Shown here in pieces: positions 51,448 to 61,152 of a DNA stretch of 64,000 bases. Each line of letters opens with the position of its first letter. The first letter of the stretch is position 1. The stretch spans positions 3,224,001 through 3,288,000 of the forward strand of contig OZ241738.1 of NCBI GenBank assembly GCA_965200925.1. The letters run 5' to 3'. Below the pieces are notes generated by a model that saw nothing but the letters and a program-made list of their open reading frames with translations, made no database searches and was not told the DNA's origin. The position numbers and the translations under genes were made by a program. The DNA comes from WTGU01 sp965200925. Its GTDB lineage: Bacteria; Pseudomonadota; Alphaproteobacteria; UBA828.

Positions 51448-52344
51448 ATGTCCGATTCGGAGCTGGCGCCCCTCCTCCGGCGCATCGCGGAAGCGCTGGA
51501 AGCGCTCGCGCCCGCACCGGCGGCGGACGCGGCCCTGGATTCCGCGGAAGGCTTCATCTGGCACGCCGACGGCGCGCGCCTGGAAGCGGTGCCGCGCATC
51601 AACCGGCTCGATCTGGCGCTCCTCAAGGGCATCGACTCGGTGCGCGACATTCTTCTCGACAACACGCGGCGCTTCGCTCGCGGCCTGACCGCCAACAACG
51701 CCCTGCTCTGGGGCGCGCGGGGTATGGGCAAGAGCTCTTTGATCAAGGCGGTCCACGGCCTCGTCGCGGCGGAAGCGCCGAACGGCCTGCCGCTGGTCGA
51801 GATCCACCGCGAGGAGATCGTCTCCCTGCCCCTCCTGCTGGCGCGCCTGCGCGGGGCTGGCAGGCGCTGCCTCCTCTTCTGCGACGACCTCTCCTTCGAC
51901 GCCGAGGACACCACCTACAAGTCCCTCAAGGCAGCGCTCGAGGGCGGGATAGAAGGACGGCCCGACAACGTGCTGTTCTACGCCACCTCGAACCGGCGCC
52001 ACTTGATGTCGCGCGACATGGTGGAGAACGAGCGCGCGACGGCGATCCATCCTGGCGAGGCGGTCGAGGAAGCGGTCTCGCTCTCCGACCGCTTCGGTCT
52101 CTGGCTCGGCTTCCATTCCTGCGACCAGGCGACGTTCCTGGCGATGGTCGAGGGATATGTCGTCCATTTCGACCTCGCCGTGGACCGCGACAGGCTGCGC
52201 GCCGAGGCCATCGAGTGGAGCATGACCCGGGGCGCGCGTTCGGGCCGCGTCGCCTGGCAGTTCGCCCAGGATCTGGCTGGGCGACTCGGGGCGAAGCTGG
52301 CCGCGCCGGGCGGCGACGCGGGGCGGGCGCCTACTCGCGGCTGA
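51448..52344 (+). CDS. DUF815-family AAA ATPase
   Basis: 298 residues. ALLWGARGMGKSSLIKAV is the Walker A site, and LLFCDDLSFD the Walker B, followed by sensor NVLFYATSNRRHLM. The family DUF815 is widespread in Proteobacteria near sec/sur genes; its function is unknown. It is the only plus-strand gene within the minus-strand yajC to tat block, and its 3' end overlaps the M23 peptidase gene by 14 bp tail to tail. The N-terminal part is alanine-rich. Confidence 0.9.
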   Translation: MSDSELAPLLRRIAEALEALAPAPAADAALDSAEGFIWHADGARLEAVPRINRLDLALLKGIDSVRDILLDNTRRFARGLTANNALLWGARGMGKSSLIKAVHGLVAAEAPNGLPLVEIHREEIVSLPLLLARLRGAGRRCLLFCDDLSFDAEDTTYKSLKAALEGGIEGRPDNVLFYATSNRRHLMSRDMVENERATAIHPGEAVEEAVSLSDRFGLWLGFHSCDQATFLAMVEGYVVHFDLAVDRDRLRAEAIEWSMTRGARSGRVAWQFAQDLAGRLGAKLAAPGGDAGRAPTRG

Positions 52345-53056
52345 GCAGGCGCAGCGGGTCCTGCGGCTCGCCGTGTCGCCGGATCTCGAAATGGGCCTGT
52401 GGGCGCGAGACGCGGCCCGAATTGCCCGAGCGGGAGATCACCTGGCCGCGCCGCACCGCCTCCCCCTTGCGGACTAGGAGTGACTCGTTGTGCGCGTAGG
52501 CCGTCATCCACCCGTCCCGGTGGCGGATCAGGACGAGGTTGCCGTATCCCCCGATCTCGTTTCCCGCATAGGCGACGATGCCGTCCTGGGCGGCCCGGAC
52601 CGCGCTCCCGACGGGTGCGGCGATGTTGATCCCGTCGTTGTGCCGGCCGCCGGGCGTCGGCCCGAAGCGGGAGAGCAATGGACCTTCGATCGGCCACAGG
52701 AACCCCTCGCCCGCGTGCGCGCGATCGGGCGGCGCGCCCGGACGGAGCCGGGGCGTCGGTACGCGCCCCGCCGCCGGTGCCTCGCGCGCCGGCCCGCCCG
52801 CGTCCGCGCCCTCGCCGACGGAGCGGGCGTCGGCCGTCGCCTGAGACTCGCGCCCGCCGGCCGCGCCCGGCTTCCACCGGGGGCGCGGGACGGGGGCTTC
52901 CGAGAGAGACGGCGCGGCCCGCGCGCCGCCGCTCCCGGCTCCGTCTGCGCCGGGTGCCACGTTCACGAGAGGGATCGGCGCGCAGGCGGCCATGGCCAGC
53001 AGGCCGGCCCCTGCGGCCAGCCCGATCGCGCCGGTCCCTCGGGCCCCGCCGGTCAT
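52331..53056 (-). CDS. M23-family peptidase lipoprotein (NlpD/EnvC-like)
   Basis: 241 residues. The lipobox LLAMAAC puts it in the outer or inner membrane as a lipoprotein. A proline-rich linker leads to the LytM domain with GGRHNDGINIAAPVGSAVRA and QAHFEIRRHGEPQDP, which keep the zinc-binding His/Asp and the final HxH-type pattern with one change (HFEIR). No LysM domain is visible. Such proteins cut peptidoglycan cross-links or activate amidases at division. It overlaps surE (ATGA), a common alphaproteobacterial arrangement. Confidence 0.85.
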   Translation of the reverse strand: MTGGARGTGAIGLAAGAGLLAMAACAPIPLVNVAPGADGAGSGGARAAPSLSEAPVPRPRWKPGAAGGRESQATADARSVGEGADAGGPAREAPAAGRVPTPRLRPGAPPDRAHAGEGFLWPIEGPLLSRFGPTPGGRHNDGINIAAPVGSAVRAAQDGIVAYAGNEIGGYGNLVLIRHRDGWMTAYAHNESLLVRKGEAVRRGQVISRSGNSGRVSRPQAHFEIRRHGEPQDPLRLLSRE

Positions 53057-53823
53057 GCCGCCTCGATGCCCGACAGCGCCCCGCGCAGGCGGGCGAGAGT
53101 CCGGCCGTGGGTGAGATCCATGTGCAGCGGGGTGACCGCGACGTAGCCGTCCTCGATCTCCCGCGAGTCGGTCCCCCGCTGGCCGGCGCAGCGCGCCGGC
53201 AGGGGCGCACCGATCCAGTAGTAGGACGCACCGCGCGGGTCAAGGCGCTCTTCGAGGGTATCGCCGACTTCGTACAGCCCCTGGCGCGCGGCCCGGACGC
53301 CGCGCACATCCTGGGCTGCCAGGTCCGGGAAATTCACGCTGATCAGGACCCGCTCGGGCCAGCGCAGGGCGAGCAGGGCCCGCACGAGGGGGGCGCCCCA
53401 GCGTTCGGCCGTCGCCCATCTGGGCCGGCCGCCCTCGCGGCAGGCCTGGCTCAACGCGATCGCCGGCACGCCGAGGAGCGTCGCCTCCATCGCCGCCGCG
53501 ATGGTGCCCGAATAGGTCACTTCCTCACCCACATTGGCCCCATGGTTCACGCCGGACAGGACGAGATCGGGCGGGCTGTCGGCCAGAATCTTGTGGAAGG
53601 CGAGAAACACGCAGTCGGTCGGCGTGCCGTCGACCGCGCGGCGGCGCTTCGAGAGACGGCGGATGCGCAGCGGGCGATGCAGGGTGAGCGAATGGGACGC
53701 CGCGCTTTGCTGGGTCTCCGGCGCGACTACCCAGACGTCGTCGGACAGGCCGCGGGCGATGCGCTCCAGCGCCTTGATCCCCGGCGCGTCGATGCCGTCG
53801 TCGTTCGAAACCAGGACGCGCAT
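53053..53823 (-). CDS. surE: 5'/3'-nucleotidase SurE
   Basis: 256 residues. N-terminal MRVLVSNDDGIDAPGI contains the metal-binding Asp pair; SGVNHGANVGEEVTYSGTIAAAMEA is the family signature with the Asn; and the C-terminus has the typical long variable arm. SurE removes phosphate from nucleoside 5'- and 3'-monophosphates and helps survival in stationary phase. ATG 53823 follows the serS TAG directly. It is followed by the M23 gene with overlap; pcm, often between them, is absent. Confidence 0.97.
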   Translation of the reverse strand: MRVLVSNDDGIDAPGIKALERIARGLSDDVWVVAPETQQSAASHSLTLHRPLRIRRLSKRRRAVDGTPTDCVFLAFHKILADSPPDLVLSGVNHGANVGEEVTYSGTIAAAMEATLLGVPAIALSQACREGGRPRWATAERWGAPLVRALLALRWPERVLISVNFPDLAAQDVRGVRAARQGLYEVGDTLEERLDPRGASYYWIGAPLPARCAGQRGTDSREIEDGYVAVTPLHMDLTHGRTLARLRGALSGIEAA

Positions 53824-55092
53824 CTAACCCGCGAGCACGGCTTGGCCCAGATAGGGGCGGAGCGCCTCGGGCACGGTCACGCCGCCTTGGGCGTTCTGGT
53901 AGTTCTCCAGCACGGCGATCAGCGTGCGGCCGACCGCCAGGGCGGAGCCGTTGAGGGTGTGGACGAATCGCGTTCGCTTCTCGCCCGCCGGGCGGAAACG
54001 CGCGTTCATGCGCCGCGCCTGGAAGGAGGCGCAATCGGAACAGCTCGAAATCTCGCGATAGCGGTTCTGCCCCGGCAACCAGACCTCGATGTCGTAGGTC
54101 TTTCGCGCCGAGAAGCCCATGTCGCCCGCGCCCAGCACGACGACCTTGTAGGCGAGGCCCAGGCGCTTCAGCACTTCCTCGGCGCAGGCCGTCATCCGTT
54201 CGTGCTCGGCCGGCGACTCCTCGGGCCGGGTCACGCTCACCAGCTCGACCTTGGAAAACTGGTGCTGGCGCATCATGCCGCGGGTGTCCTTCCCCGCCGC
54301 GCCGGCTTCCGCGCGGAAGCACGGCGTATAGGCTGTCATGCGGAGTGGCAGGTCGCCTTCCTCCAGGATGTCGCCAGCGACGAGGTTGGTGAGCGGCATC
54401 TCGGCCGTCGGGATCAGCCAGCGGCCGTCCGTGGTGCGGAACAGGTCGTCGGCGAATTTAGGGAGATTGCCGGTGCCGTGGGCGGCGGCGTCGCGCACCA
54501 GGAGCGGCGGGGCGATCTCGGTATGTCCGAATTCCTTCGTGTGCAGGTCCAGCATGAAGGTGGCGAGGGCACGCTCCAGCCGGGCGAGCGCGCCGGAGAG
54601 AACGACGAAGCGCGCGCCCGAAAGCCTGGCTGCCCGCTCGAAATCCATCAGCCCGAGCGCCTCGCCGATCTCGAAATGCTGCTTCGGCGCGGCTTCAAAG
54701 CGCGGCTTTTCCCCCCATCGCCTGATCTCGACGTTGGCCGTCTCGTCGGCACCGTCGGGCACGTCGTCACCCGGCAGGTTGGGCAGGCCGGCGAGGAGCG
54801 CGTCGAGTTCGGCTGCCAGCGCCTTGTCCTGCCGGTCCAGCGCCTGGGCGGCATCCCGCAAGCCCTGGACTTGGTCGATCAGGGCGGCCGCATCCCGCCC
54901 CGCGGCCTTGGCGGCGCCGATCTCTGCGGACAGCCGGTTGCGTTCCCGCTGGCGTTCCTGAAACGCGGTCCGGACCTCGCGCCGGCGCGAATCGAGCGCG
55001 GCGACATGGGCGGCCCGCGGCGCCAGCCCGCGCCGAGCGAGGCCGCGGTCGAACGCTTCACCGTGCTCACGAACCCATCTGGCGCTGAACAT
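53824..55092 (-). CDS. serS: Seryl-tRNA synthetase
   Basis: 422 residues, class II. The N-terminal coiled-coil arm (QERQRERNRLSAEIGAAKAAG-like) binds the long variable arm of tRNA-Ser. Motif 2 is in YTPCFRAEAGAAGKDTRGMMRQHQF, and motif 3 in LNGSALAVGRTLIAVLENYQ. The protein joins serine to tRNA-Ser and tRNA-Sec. It directly precedes surE. The 120 bp between tatC and serS hold no other gene. Confidence 0.97.
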   Translation of the reverse strand: MFSARWVREHGEAFDRGLARRGLAPRAAHVAALDSRRREVRTAFQERQRERNRLSAEIGAAKAAGRDAAALIDQVQGLRDAAQALDRQDKALAAELDALLAGLPNLPGDDVPDGADETANVEIRRWGEKPRFEAAPKQHFEIGEALGLMDFERAARLSGARFVVLSGALARLERALATFMLDLHTKEFGHTEIAPPLLVRDAAAHGTGNLPKFADDLFRTTDGRWLIPTAEMPLTNLVAGDILEEGDLPLRMTAYTPCFRAEAGAAGKDTRGMMRQHQFSKVELVSVTRPEESPAEHERMTACAEEVLKRLGLAYKVVVLGAGDMGFSARKTYDIEVWLPGQNRYREISSCSDCASFQARRMNARFRPAGEKRTRFVHTLNGSALAVGRTLIAVLENYQNAQGGVTVPEALRPYLGQAVLAG

Positions 55093-55212
55093 GATGGCGC
55101 GCCTTGTAACCGCCCGGGGCCGCGGAGTCGAACATCGTTTCCCGGCACGGCGCCCCGGCGGGAGCGTCGGGGTTTTCGGATGTGTGGACCTCCAAGCCTG
55201 CGCAGCTGAAAA

Positions 55213-56070
55213 CTAGCGGCCGTAGTTGAAATCGGTCTCTTCGCTGTCCTCGTACTGGGCGAGGAGCCTGTCCATCTCCGCGTAGGCGGCCTCTTCCTCC
55301 GCCTGTTTCTGCCGGCGCTTCTTCTCGACGAAACCGACGGAGAGGATCGAGATCTCGTAGAGCACGATCAGCGGAATGCCGAGGCCGACCTGGCTGAACA
55401 GGTCCGGCGGGGTCAGGATCGCGGCCGCGATGAAGACGATGACGATCGCGTATTTGCGTTTTCTTTTCAGACCCGCCGAGGTAGCCAGACCCGCACGCCC
55501 GAGCAAGGTCAGCATGACGGGGAGCTGAAACGCAATTCCGAACGCGAAGATCAGTTTCATCACCAGTGACAGGTACTCGCCGATCTTCGGCAGCAGCTCC
55601 AGACCGAGCTCGTCTTCTGTTCCCGGTGCCTGGAAAGAGATGAAAAAATTGAAGGCTTGCGGGAAGATGAAGTAATAGACCATGGCACCGCCGGAGAAGA
55701 AGAGCACTGGGGTGAAGAAAAGGAAGGGTAGAACCGCCTTCTTCTCGTGCTTGTAGAGGCCGGGCGCGACGAACATCCAGAATTGGGTCGCGATCAACGG
55801 AAACGCGACGAAGAACGCGCCCCAGAACGCGATCTTCAGCTCCGTGAAGAACGCTTCCAGGAGATGGGTGTAAATGAGGCTGGTATCGTGGCCCTCCTCG
55901 GCCAGCACCGTGCGCAGCGGCTCCACCAGGAAGGCAAAGATGTCCTCGGCGACGTACCAGCAGCCGAGAAAGGCGATGATAACCCCGATCGCAGCGTAGG
56001 AGAGGCGGCGCCGGAGTTCGACCAGATGGTCGATCAGCGGCGCCCGCGTCCGCTCGATGTCGTCGACCAC
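55213..56070 (-). CDS. tatC: Twin-arginine translocase subunit TatC
   Basis: 285 residues with six membrane helices. It has the N-terminal LIDHLVELRRRLSYA signature with the conserved Glu used to bind twin-arginine signals, and FWMFVAPGLYKHEKK in the first periplasmic region. TatC receives folded precursors, such as the solute-binding protein at 7.9-9.2 kb. The C-terminus adds a charged cytoplasmic tail. It is last in tatA-tatB-tatC. Confidence 0.97.
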   Translation of the reverse strand: MVDDIERTRAPLIDHLVELRRRLSYAAIGVIIAFLGCWYVAEDIFAFLVEPLRTVLAEEGHDTSLIYTHLLEAFFTELKIAFWGAFFVAFPLIATQFWMFVAPGLYKHEKKAVLPFLFFTPVLFFSGGAMVYYFIFPQAFNFFISFQAPGTEDELGLELLPKIGEYLSLVMKLIFAFGIAFQLPVMLTLLGRAGLATSAGLKRKRKYAIVIVFIAAAILTPPDLFSQVGLGIPLIVLYEISILSVGFVEKKRRQKQAEEEAAYAEMDRLLAQYEDSEETDFNYGR

Positions 56071-56087
56071 GGGTTGGACGCTCGCGC

Positions 56088-56561
56088 CTAGACGCTCGCG
56101 CCGCGTCCGGGCGAATCGCGTGCGCCGTCGTCCTCCGGCCCGGCCGCGGGCCGTGCCGCCGGCGCGGTGCTCGCCTCGCGCTCCGCGCCCGGCGGCGCTC
56201 CGTCCGCCCGCGTTCCCGTGCTGCCGCCGGGCGCGGTGCCGCCGTTGGCTTTGCGGTCCGGCGCTTTCGACGCGAAGACGTCCTCGCTGAACGTCTTGTT
56301 CACGCCGTCGGCGCCCTCCGCCACGTCACGGCGAGCCGTCGCCAGTTCCCTGTTCGCCTCGTCGATCTCCTTCTTGACCGTGTCGATCTCCGTCGCGTCC
56401 GCGGCCTCCTCGATGGTCCTCTGGAAGTCGCGGGCGTAACCGCGGGCCTTGCCCATCCACTGGCCGGCCGTCCTGACGATGCGCGGCAAATCCTTGGGAC
56501 CTACGACGATCAGTGCGATCAGAAGCAGGATGATGAGTTCTTGCCAGCCGATGTCGAACAT
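56088..56561 (-). CDS. tatB: Twin-arginine translocase subunit TatB
   Basis: 157 residues from ATG 56561. MFDIGWQELIILLLIALIVVGP is the membrane helix with the conserved Glu and GP hinge; DLPRIVRTAGQWMGKARGYARDF is the amphipathic helix. The rest is a charged, then proline- and alanine-rich tail. TatB forms the receptor with TatC. Gene order tatA-tatB-tatC is kept. Confidence 0.95.
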   Translation of the reverse strand: MFDIGWQELIILLLIALIVVGPKDLPRIVRTAGQWMGKARGYARDFQRTIEEAADATEIDTVKKEIDEANRELATARRDVAEGADGVNKTFSEDVFASKAPDRKANGGTAPGGSTGTRADGAPPGAEREASTAPAARPAAGPEDDGARDSPGRGASV

Positions 56562-56619
56562 TGCATGGCCCGCTTCGTGAGCGGGTGCTCTCCCCCGACC
56601 CGGCCCGTTCGGCGTGCGC

Positions 56620-56877
56620 CTAGCTCTTCGCAGCCTCGTCCTTCTTGACGGCACCCGCTTCGACGGTCGCGGGCTCGCTCTCGATCACCTTGGGCTCCTG
56701 CGGCGTCTCGGCGGGCGCGTTCTGCGCCGCCGGCGGCGCTTCGCCCTCGCGCATACCGGACTTGAAGCTCTTGATGCCCTTGGCGAAATCGCCCATCAGG
56801 CGCGGTAGCTTCCCGGCACCGAACAAGAGCACGATCACCAGAACGATCAGAAGGATCTGCCAGATCGAGATACCCAT
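56620..56877 (-). CDS. tatA: Twin-arginine translocase subunit TatA
   Basis: 85 residues. MGISIWQILLIVLVIVLLFG is the membrane helix, and KLPRLMGDFAKGIKSFKSGM the amphipathic helix with the typical FGxxKLP hinge. TatA polymerises to form the passage for folded proteins. It is first in the tat operon. Upstream at 56878-57033 lie 156 bp with no gene, presumably its promoter; I could not pick hexamers with confidence. Confidence 0.97.
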   Translation of the reverse strand: MGISIWQILLIVLVIVLLFGAGKLPRLMGDFAKGIKSFKSGMREGEAPPAAQNAPAETPQEPKVIESEPATVEAGAVKKDEAAKS

Positions 56878-57033
56878 GACGCGGCTCCAATTTCAACGGC
56901 ACGACGGGCGACCGCGGTTTCCCTCCGCCTCGCGGGGCCAGGGACCGCATCGCCGTCGTCCAGAGGTCTCGCGTGGCAGGGAACACAAAAGTCCGATGCG
57001 GGTCAAGCCGAATACGCCGCCGGGGCGCACGGG

Positions 57034-58176
57034 TCACGCGGCGGCACCCCCGGCTTGCGGCGCTCCCTCCTCCGGCAGCGCGCGGCAGTCCGCCATGTCC
57101 CAGCCTACACGCACGCGGTCCCCCCGCAGAACCACGCCGTGCCCCGCCACGTTCGGGATCTTCACGATGAAGGCCGGGTTGCCGCACAGGCCGAGCTTCA
57201 ACCGCAGATGGTCCCCCTGGAACATGATGTCCGCGATCTCGGCCTCGAACACGTTGCTGTACATCTCCGTCCGGGCGAGGCCGACGCGCTCCGGGCGGAT
57301 GGCGAGGATGGCCCTGTCCCCCGGTGCGCAGCGGTGCACGGGGAAGGCCCGCACCGTTCCGCCCGGGGTCTCCACCTCGCAGGCGTCGCGGGCCGTGGAG
57401 AGGACGCGCCCGTGCAGCAGGTTGTTGTCGCCGATGAAGCGGGCCACGAATGCGCGCTCGGGTTCCTCGTAGAGGGCCTCGGGCGAGGCGACCTGCTCGA
57501 TGCGGCCTCGGTGGAAGACGGCCACCCGGTCCGCCGCCGCCATCGCCTCCGCGGCGTCGTGGGTCACCAGCAAGGTCGGCACGCCTTCTTCCTTGAGGAG
57601 GCGAAGCGTATCGTCGCGAACCCGCTCCCGGAGGCGCTCGTCCAGGGCCGAGAACGGCTCGTCGAGCAGCATCGCGCACGGTCGGGGCGCGAGAGCACGG
57701 GCGAGCGCCACGCGCCGCTGCTCGCCGCCGGAGAGCTCGTGTGGATAGGCGCGGGCGAGATGGCCTATGTCGAGGCGCTCGAGCAGTTCGCGCGCGTCGC
57801 AGCGCCGGCGGCGGCGCTCCCGCGTCGCCAGCCCGAACGCCGCGTTGTCGACGGCCCGCAGATGCGGGAACAACGCGCAATCTTGGAACACCAAGCCGAC
57901 GCCGCGTTTCTCGGGCGGGACAAAGCGGCCGGGCCCGGCCACCTCCGCGCCGCCGACCGAGACGCACCCCGCGTCCTGCCGCTCGAGGCCGGCGGCGATG
58001 CGCAACAGGGTGGTCTTGCCGCATCCCGACGGCCCCAGGAGGCACACGACCTCCCCGCGCCCCACCGCGAGATCCACTCCCCGGATCACCGGCGCCGCGC
58101 CGTAGGCGTGATGAATGCCCTCGAGGGCCAGCCCGTCCGGCGGGGCTCCGCCCCGCGCCGCCTGTCCGGTCATCAT
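57034..58176 (-). CDS. ABC transporter ATP-binding protein, PotA/FbpC-like
   Basis: 380 residues. Walker A LLGPSGCGKTTLLRIA, signature LSGGEQRRVALARAL, Walker B MLLDEPFSALDERLRE, H-loop LVTHDAAEAM, and a C-terminal TOBE region (RPERVGLA and IADIMFQGDHLRLKLG). This is the ATPase of iron, polyamine or thiamine importers. No permease or binding protein lies beside it, so it must pair with subunits elsewhere or be an insertion fragment. It lies in the place where scpB would normally follow tatA. Either of ATG 58176 or 58173 may be used. Confidence 0.85.
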   Translation of the reverse strand: MMTGQAARGGAPPDGLALEGIHHAYGAAPVIRGVDLAVGRGEVVCLLGPSGCGKTTLLRIAAGLERQDAGCVSVGGAEVAGPGRFVPPEKRGVGLVFQDCALFPHLRAVDNAAFGLATRERRRRRCDARELLERLDIGHLARAYPHELSGGEQRRVALARALAPRPCAMLLDEPFSALDERLRERVRDDTLRLLKEEGVPTLLVTHDAAEAMAAADRVAVFHRGRIEQVASPEALYEEPERAFVARFIGDNNLLHGRVLSTARDACEVETPGGTVRAFPVHRCAPGDRAILAIRPERVGLARTEMYSNVFEAEIADIMFQGDHLRLKLGLCGNPAFIVKIPNVAGHGVVLRGDRVRVGWDMADCRALPEEGAPQAGGAAA

Positions 58177-58212
58177 CGTTCGCGCGGCGCCACGCAACTA
58201 CAAATCGTTTTT

Positions 58213-58241
58213 ATCATAATGCGGGGCAAGCGCGTTGTCCA
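58213..58241 (-). promoter_or_regulatory. Sigma70-like promoter upstream of the ABC ATPase gene
   Basis: On the minus strand TGGACA (58241-58236) and TATGAT (58218-58213) are 17 bp apart, 37 bp before the start codon. This is the only AT-rich patch in the 251-bp gap (58177-58427) between the ABC gene and the divergent mcrB locus. Nothing else is seen there. Confidence 0.5.
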
Positions 58242-58427
58242 TACGCGCGGCCGATGCGGTCTGGAGAGCCGCGCACCGGGGTGAGGACGCCCCGGCCGCT
58301 GCCCAATGCATGCGCGTGCAGGCCAGCCACACATTCGCGAACGACAAGGCCGATCGATCACGCTATTCTTCCGAATCGATCCCGTCGCAACGAATGTCGC
58401 GTTGAGAACGAACTCGGAGAACGAACG

Positions 58428-59744
58428 ATGCGAAAAGATGAGTTCGAGCGATACCTGAAGGATCAGGGACTGGACAAAGGAACCATCGCGTCATATCTCT
58501 CGAATTGCAGGTGTGTGGAAAAGTACGAAAGAGATCCGGATAAGCACTTCGACGATGATCGAAAGGATGATTTGATCGACCGACTCTCATACTCCGCCGA
58601 GGACAAGCGCTCCGGCCGTTCGCCGAGACACAAGATTCCGATCGACGGTGATGTGCAAAACGTCTCCGCTACTCTGAAGCGGGCAGCCAATTCGTACTGG
58701 GAGTTTCGCCTTGAAGGCGACGATTCGGTCCGTGAGCAAAGGCGAGCCCCGGCCGCGCCATTTCAGGAGGCAATCGGCTTTGATCGTCCGCTGAACATGA
58801 TCCTCTACGGCCCGCCGGGCACCGGGAAGACTTACGCCACCGCCCGGCGCTGCGTCGATATCTGTGACGGACCGGTGGAACGGTCCAGCGAGGACATCCG
58901 CCACCGCTACGGCGTGCTGGTCGAAGAAGGCCGTGTCGAATTCGTCACCTTCCATCAATCCTGCGGATACGAGGAGTTCGTCGAGGGGCTGCGCCCCGAG
59001 ACGGGCGAGGACGGCGCGGATTCCGCCTCGTTCCGACCGATGGCGTGCTGAAGCGCATCGCGAAGCGCGCCCGCTCGTCCGAGGAAGAGCTGCCCTACGT
59101 CCTCGTCATCGACGAGATCAACCGCGCCAACGTCTCCAAGGTGCTCGGGGAACTCGTCGCGCTTCTGGAGGAGGACAAGCACGCAGGCGCGGCGAACGAA
59201 GTGACCGTGACGCTGCCCTATTCCGGCGCGCGCTTCACCCTGCCCGCGAATCTCCACATCCTCGGCACGATGAACGCCGCCGACCGCTCCATCGCCTTGC
59301 TCGACACCGCGCTGCGCCGCTGCTTCGATTTCGAGGAGTTGGCACCCGATCCCGATCTGCTGAACGTGGTCGAGGGCATCGACCTGCCAAAGGTTCTTCG
59401 CGCCATCAACGCGCGTCTTGGAATACCTGATCGACCGCGACCACCTGATCGGCCACGCTTGGCTGATGGGTGCGCGGACGCGGGCGGACGTGGACCGAGC
59501 CATGCGGCGCAAGATCGTCCCGCTCATCGCCGAGTATTTTCATTACGACTGGAACAAGATCCGCGCCGTTCTCGGTGGCACCGACGACTTCGTGCGAAGG
59601 GAACGACTCGCCCCGCCGCCGGGCTTCGACGACGACGCGGGCGAGGACCGCTACCGCTGGACCGTGCAAGACTCCTTCAAGAGCGCCACCTACGACCGTC
59701 TGATTTCTGGCCCGCCCTCGGATGCGGGACCCGAAGCGGCATAA
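58428..59744 (+). pseudogene. mcrB: mcrB-like GTPase gene with two frameshifts
   Basis: Three readable pieces. 58428-59051 carries an N-terminal DNA-binding helical domain (FERYLKDQGLDKGTIASYL), Walker A YGPPGTGKTYATA and FVTFHQSCGYEEFVEGLRP, the McrB consensus. About 59030-59410, in another frame, carries VLKRIAKRA, Walker B VLVIDEINRANVSKVLGE and GTMNAADRSIALLDTALRRCF. The last piece to 59744 returns to the first frame (YLIDRDHLIGHAWLMG). A one-base loss near 59015-59035 and an extra T near 59418 explain this. McrB with McrC cuts methylated DNA. It may be a decayed gene or two sequencing errors. Confidence 0.8.
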
Positions 59745-61029
59745 GCCGCCGACCGAGCCTCTCACCCTCCGGGAGTGGGAGACCCTGCCGGTCGGCGAGG
59801 GCAGCCTGATCGAGGCGGAAGCCGCGCGGCTCCATGCCCTCGCCGAGCGCGCGGCGCGGCGACTGAAGCTTCCCCAACGCGATGTCCTGACCCGCACCCA
59901 CCAGGGGCTGCAGGCGGGGCAGGTCGTCGGAGTCCTCGCGATTCCGGGGCGGACCGTCGAAATCCTGCCCAAGATCGAGGGCGAGAACGACGCCGTGCCC
60001 AGGGCGCTGATCCACATGCTCGCCGTGGCGCACGACCTCCCCATGGCCGACGGCGCGCTCGCGGCGCTCGCCACGCAGCGGCGCGACCTGCTGGAACTGA
60101 TTATCCGGCTGTTCGCCGAGCGGCTGCTGGCCGCCGTGCGGCGCGGCCTGCCCCGCCGTTACGTCGCGCGGGAAGACGATCTGCGGCTGCTGCGCGGGAA
60201 GCTCCACGTCACGCGCCAAGTCACGCACCTCGCCGCCCGGCCGGACTGCCTCGCCTGCCGGTTCGATGAACTCTCCGGGGACACGCCTCTGAACCGTCTC
60301 CTCAAGGCGGCGGTGTCGCGGCTCCGGCGCGTCGTCCTCACCGAGGCCAACGCCCGGCTGCTGGCGGAACTCGCCGCCCGCTTCGAAGCCGTGGGCGATT
60401 CGCCCCATCCCTTGCGCGAGCCGGTGCGGCTCGACCGGACCAACGCCGCCTTCCACGCCCTCCACACGCTGGCGCGCCTCCTCCTCGCTGGCGAGTGGCA
60501 GAGCACGGCGAGCGGCGATGCGCCGGGTTTCGCGCTGCTCTTCCCGATGAACGAACTCTTCGAGCGGTTCGTCGGGAAGAGCCTGCGACGCGCCCTTGCG
60601 CCCCGTTCCGTCTGCCTGCAACCCGCCGGCCATCACGCGCTGACCGGCGCGAACGGTCCCCTCTTCGCGTTGCGGCCCGACGCGACGATCGAAGCGCCGG
60701 AGGGGCCCATCGTGCTCGATACCAAGTGGAAGCGTCTCGCCCCTGGCGAGGAAACGCTCGGCGTCGCGACATCGGACGTCTATCAGATGCTCGCCTATGC
60801 GCGGGCCTTTCACGCCTCGCGCCTGATCCTGCTCTACCCCTGGACTCGCGAATTGCCGCCGGAGGGACGCGCGCGGGAATGGACGGTTGCCGGAAGCGAT
60901 CTCCCTTTCGAGGTCGCGACGATCGACGTGAGCCGCCCCGACGCGGCCGCCGACGCCTTGCGCCGCATCGTCGGCGCGGCGCGCGGCACCGCCCTTCCCC
61001 CGCCGACGAGCAACCGGGCGGCCGCTTGA
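59722..61029 (+). CDS. mcrC: McrC-like nuclease subunit
   Basis: 435 residues. The N-terminal McrC domain includes GVLAIPGRTVEILPKI, and the C-terminal nuclease has the PD-(D/E)xK pattern as ALRPDATIEAPEGPIVLDTKWK (Asp and Asp-x-Lys). McrC supplies the nuclease and stimulates McrB. Starts at ATG 59722, overlapping the mcrB tail by 23 bp. The frame is intact over its full length, unlike mcrB. Without a working McrB it would probably be inactive. Confidence 0.85.
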   Translation: MRDPKRHKPPTEPLTLREWETLPVGEGSLIEAEAARLHALAERAARRLKLPQRDVLTRTHQGLQAGQVVGVLAIPGRTVEILPKIEGENDAVPRALIHMLAVAHDLPMADGALAALATQRRDLLELIIRLFAERLLAAVRRGLPRRYVAREDDLRLLRGKLHVTRQVTHLAARPDCLACRFDELSGDTPLNRLLKAAVSRLRRVVLTEANARLLAELAARFEAVGDSPHPLREPVRLDRTNAAFHALHTLARLLLAGEWQSTASGDAPGFALLFPMNELFERFVGKSLRRALAPRSVCLQPAGHHALTGANGPLFALRPDATIEAPEGPIVLDTKWKRLAPGEETLGVATSDVYQMLAYARAFHASRLILLYPWTRELPPEGRAREWTVAGSDLPFEVATIDVSRPDAAADALRRIVGAARGTALPPPTSNRAAA

Positions 61030-61152
61030 CCCGGCTCTTGAGAGGCGCGGGTCTCCGTCCAGGACGCAACCGCCCGGTCACGCCGCCTGCTTGCGGTGCT
61101 CTCGCGCCAAGTCGTGGCGCGCCTGCGGCCGCCTCCCTGTTGCTGCCAAGCC

